From: Alphaproteobacteria bacterium
Lineage (GTDB): Bacteria > Pseudomonadota > Alphaproteobacteria > Caulobacterales > Aquidulcibacteraceae
Direction: 5' to 3'
Assembly: GCA_016124655.1 (NCBI GenBank)
Contig: WGNI01000001.1
Span: 248,001 to 312,000 of the forward strand
DNA: 64,000 nucleotides
A program made the translations under genes and the position numbers. How positions within the stretch are numbered: the stretch's first letter is position 1; each line of letters opens with the position of its first letter. A model generated the notes under the pieces. The model was not told where the DNA came from and did not search any database. It saw only the letters and a list, made by a program, of their open reading frames with translations. Positions 61,785 to 64,000 of the stretch are shown here, piece after piece.

Positions 61785-63734
61785 ATGACGGAACGACAAG
61801 CCGAACCGAACGGCGCGCCGCCAAAGCCGCGCGCGCGCAAGCCACGCAAGCCGAAGGCGGCTCCACAAACCGCCGCCGCCACAGCGACCGCCGCGCCGCC
61901 AGCAGCCGCCCCCCTGTCCGCGCCGGCCGCCGAGACGCCGGCGCTTCAGCAAGTGCTCATGAGCCAATCGCCCGACACCGTGGCTGCGCTTTCGCGCAAT
62001 CTGGCGGAAGCGATGGCGCGCGCGAACAACGTCTTCGCGACGTCTTTCCTCGACGCCCAGCAGGGCGCGAACATGCCGTGGCGGCCCGACCCGTTCAATG
62101 TCCAGGGCGCGCTCAGCGAAGTGTGGACGAGTTTGGCGTCGCACCCCGAAACGCTGCGCGAGGCGCATGCCGATCTGTGGCGGCGTTACATGGAGGTGTG
62201 GCAGCGCTACGCCGAGCGCGTGATGACGGGACAGGCCGGCGGGGACGCAGCGCTGAAAGACAAGCGCTTCAAGGATCCGGAATGGAGCGCCAATCCGGCG
62301 TTCGCGTTGCTGCGCGATACGTATCTGACGACGGCGGACTTTCTGAACACGCTGGTGTCGCGGGCCGATGTCGATGATGCGGCGAAGCAGAAGGCCGCCT
62401 TCTTCATCAAGCAGGCGGTGGACGCGGCCTCGCCTTCGAACTTCCTCTTGACCAATCCCGCTGCGCTGCGCGCGCTGGTGCAAACGCGCGGGGAAAGCCT
62501 GGTCAAGGGCATGGAGAATTTCGCTGAAGACCTCAAGCGCGGCAAAGGCCAGCTGGCGATCACGCAGACCGACGCCGACGCATTCAAGCTGGGCGTCAAT
62601 GTCGCGGCGACGCCGGGCAAAGTGATCTTCCGCAACGCGCTGATCGAAATCCTGCAATACGAGCCGACGACGGCTGAAACCCTGAAGACGCCGCTGCTGA
62701 TCTTTCCGCCGTGGATCAACAAATTCTACATCATGGATCTGCAGCCGAAGAACTCCATGATCAAATGGCTGACGGACCAGGGCCTCAGCGTCTTCCTGGC
62801 GTCGTGGATCAATCCCGATGCGGCGATGGCTGACAAGACGTTCGAAGACTATATGCGCGACGGCATTCTTGCCGGCCTGCAAGCGGTGCAGGACGCCACC
62901 GGCGAAGAGAAGATCAATACGGTCGGCTATTGCATCGGCGGGACGCTTTTGGCGGCGACGCTGGGCGCCATGGCGGCGAAGGGCGATGACCGGGTCAACA
63001 GCGCCACGTTCTTCGCCTCGCAATCGGATTTCCAATTCGCCGGCGAACTGAAAGTGTTCACCGACGATGCGGGCATCCAGTATCTGGAAGACCGGGTTGA
63101 GGCGCAGGGCGGCGTGCTCGATGCGCAGGCCATGGCCGACACGTTCAATTCACTGCGCTCGAACGATCTGATCTGGTCCTACGTGGTCGACAATTACTAT
63201 CTCGGCAAGAAACCGCCGCCGTTCGACCTGCTCTACTGGAACTCAGACCAGACGCGCATGCCGCGCGCGCTGCACATGTTCTACTTGAAGCGCTTCTATC
63301 GCGACAACGCGATGGCGAGGGGCGAACTGACGCTTTTGGGCGAGAAGATCGACTTGAAGCGCGTCAAGACGCCGATCTTCATGCAGTCGTCGCGCGAAGA
63401 TCACATCGCGCCGGCCAAGAGCGTTTACGCCAGCGCGCAATTGTTCGGCGGGCCGGTGCAGTTTCTCATGGCCGGCTCCGGCCACATCGCCGGCGTCATC
63501 AATCCGCCCGGCGCGAACAAATACCAGCACTGGGTGAACGAAAAACTCCCGGCGACGCTCGACCAATGGCTTGCGGACGCGGAAGAGCATCCAGGCTCGT
63601 GGTGGCCGCACTGGCGCAAATGGATGGGCAAGATTTCCGGGCCCATGGTTCCCGCGCGCAAGCCGGGCGACGGCGGCTTGAAGGTTCTCGGCGATGCGCC
63701 GGGCGAGTATGTCAAAATCCGCTCTGCGGCGTGA
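61785..63734 (+). CDS. phaC: class I polyhydroxyalkanoate synthase
   Basis: Polymerises 3-hydroxyacyl-CoA into storage granules. From ATG 61785 the protein has 649 residues. A Lys/Pro/Ala-rich N-terminus (about 1-50) precedes the PhaC N-terminal domain and the alpha/beta-hydrolase core. The lipase-like box GYCIGGTLL holds catalytic Cys at about 383, with the later Asp in SREDHIAPAKS and His in GSGHIAGVINPP completing the triad. PPWINKFYIMDLQPKNSMI is a strong family block. phaA, phaB and a phasin gene are not in the window. Confidence 0.95.
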   Translation: MTERQAEPNGAPPKPRARKPRKPKAAPQTAAATATAAPPAAAPLSAPAAETPALQQVLMSQSPDTVAALSRNLAEAMARANNVFATSFLDAQQGANMPWRPDPFNVQGALSEVWTSLASHPETLREAHADLWRRYMEVWQRYAERVMTGQAGGDAALKDKRFKDPEWSANPAFALLRDTYLTTADFLNTLVSRADVDDAAKQKAAFFIKQAVDAASPSNFLLTNPAALRALVQTRGESLVKGMENFAEDLKRGKGQLAITQTDADAFKLGVNVAATPGKVIFRNALIEILQYEPTTAETLKTPLLIFPPWINKFYIMDLQPKNSMIKWLTDQGLSVFLASWINPDAAMADKTFEDYMRDGILAGLQAVQDATGEEKINTVGYCIGGTLLAATLGAMAAKGDDRVNSATFFASQSDFQFAGELKVFTDDAGIQYLEDRVEAQGGVLDAQAMADTFNSLRSNDLIWSYVVDNYYLGKKPPPFDLLYWNSDQTRMPRALHMFYLKRFYRDNAMARGELTLLGEKIDLKRVKTPIFMQSSREDHIAPAKSVYASAQLFGGPVQFLMAGSGHIAGVINPPGANKYQHWVNEKLPATLDQWLADAEEHPGSWWPHWRKWMGKISGPMVPARKPGDGGLKVLGDAPGEYVKIRSAA

Positions 63735-63761
63735 TTGCAGGTTTTTCTGAGGGGGAAGTGA

Positions 63762-64000
63762 ATGGCTCTGACATTGTACGACGCGCTCGTGCCCGGCTTT
63801 CTGCAGACGCTCGGCGGCGTAAAGGGCTTCATGGACCGCGGCCTCGCGCATTGCGCAGACAATGGCATTGATCCCCAGGAGATCGTGGAGACGCGGCTGT
63901 TTCCGGACATGCTGCCGTTTCGCTTTCAGGTCGTCTCCGCGGCGCACCATTCCTTCGGCGCGCTGCAAGGCGCGATGAAGGGCGAGAGCGGGCCGCCGAA
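63762..64000 (+). CDS. DUF1993 family protein (truncated by window end)
   Basis: The first 79 codons of a reading frame that runs off the window. It begins ALTLYDALVPGFLQTLGGV and continues to FPDMLPFRFQVVSAAHHSFG, matching the opening of DUF1993 proteins, whose fold is DinB-like. ATG 63762 follows a GGGGGAAG ribosome site 27 nt after the phaC stop, so it may be co-transcribed with phaC. Function unknown. Confidence 0.85.
   Translation, partial: MALTLYDALVPGFLQTLGGVKGFMDRGLAHCADNGIDPQEIVETRLFPDMLPFRFQVVSAAHHSFGALQGAMKGESGPP

Noticed and set aside
61653-63035. Upstream extension of the small lipoprotein frame opposite phaC
   Set aside because: The extra 460 codons are Arg/His-rich antisense of phaC; the lipobox near the end sets a credible internal start.

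Overview
This is a GC-rich, gene-dense stretch of chromosome. It most likely comes from an aerobic or microaerophilic alphaproteobacterium. The pointers are a GTTC-N7-GTTC SOS box in front of an imuA-imuB-dnaE2 cassette, a FixLJ-FixK circuit beside ccoNOQPGHIS, a lipA-COQ10 pair, class I PHA synthase, and the dacA-tmk-holB-tatD-mazG-hflX gene order. Caulobacterales/Hyphomonadaceae is my best guess, but the placement is inference from style and gene order only. No rRNA, insertion sequence, prophage or CRISPR array is visible. Three tRNAs are present: Ser-TGA, Pro-TGG and Glu-TTC.

Layout. 1-10.2 kb is housekeeping: hflX, an ABC-F ATPase, mazG, then an operon reading leftward of a SPOR protein, D,D-carboxypeptidase, tmk, holB, tatD and an MBL hydrolase. 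10.4-14.5 kb is accessory: tRNA-Ser, a TIR-TM-WD40 protein with 15 WD repeats, and an exported DUF4344 peptidase-like protein. 14.8-19.4 kb holds a PhyH-type dioxygenase, a ThDP lyase resembling 2-hydroxyacyl-CoA lyase, a TetR regulator with a clear palindromic operator, and a class III CoA-transferase. Together these look like a bacterial version of fatty-acid alpha-oxidation. 19.4-22.6 kb holds a glycosyltransferase, glucokinase and an exported beta-propeller protein.

22.6-28.6 kb is the SOS mutagenesis cassette. Its dnaE2 is oversized because three GC-rich palindromic repeat elements of two families lie inside the reading frame without breaking it. 28.6-41 kb carries MarC, a fused membrane spermidine-synthase-like protein, a CinA-C protein, COQ10-like protein and lipA, an acyl-ACP/acyl-CoA synthetase, a bactofilin-like membrane protein, lpd, tRNA-Pro, an SMP-30 protein and a second, split spermidine-synthase-like pair. 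41.1-44.5 kb is the dTDP-L-rhamnose operon (rfbCBDA).

44.5-55.7 kb is a complete high-affinity cbb3 oxidase module: ccoNOQP structural genes, ccoGHIS assembly genes, an FNR/FixK-type box, and the fixL, fixJ and fixK regulators. The FixL-like sensor lacks the histidine that ligates haem in classical FixL. 55.7-64 kb carries tRNA-Glu, recJ, glpX, hom, an AlaC-type aminotransferase, a small lipoprotein, phaC and a truncated DUF1993 gene.

The genes are packed very tightly. Many operon genes overlap by ATGA or TGATG, and most convergent pairs abut or overlap at their 3' ends.
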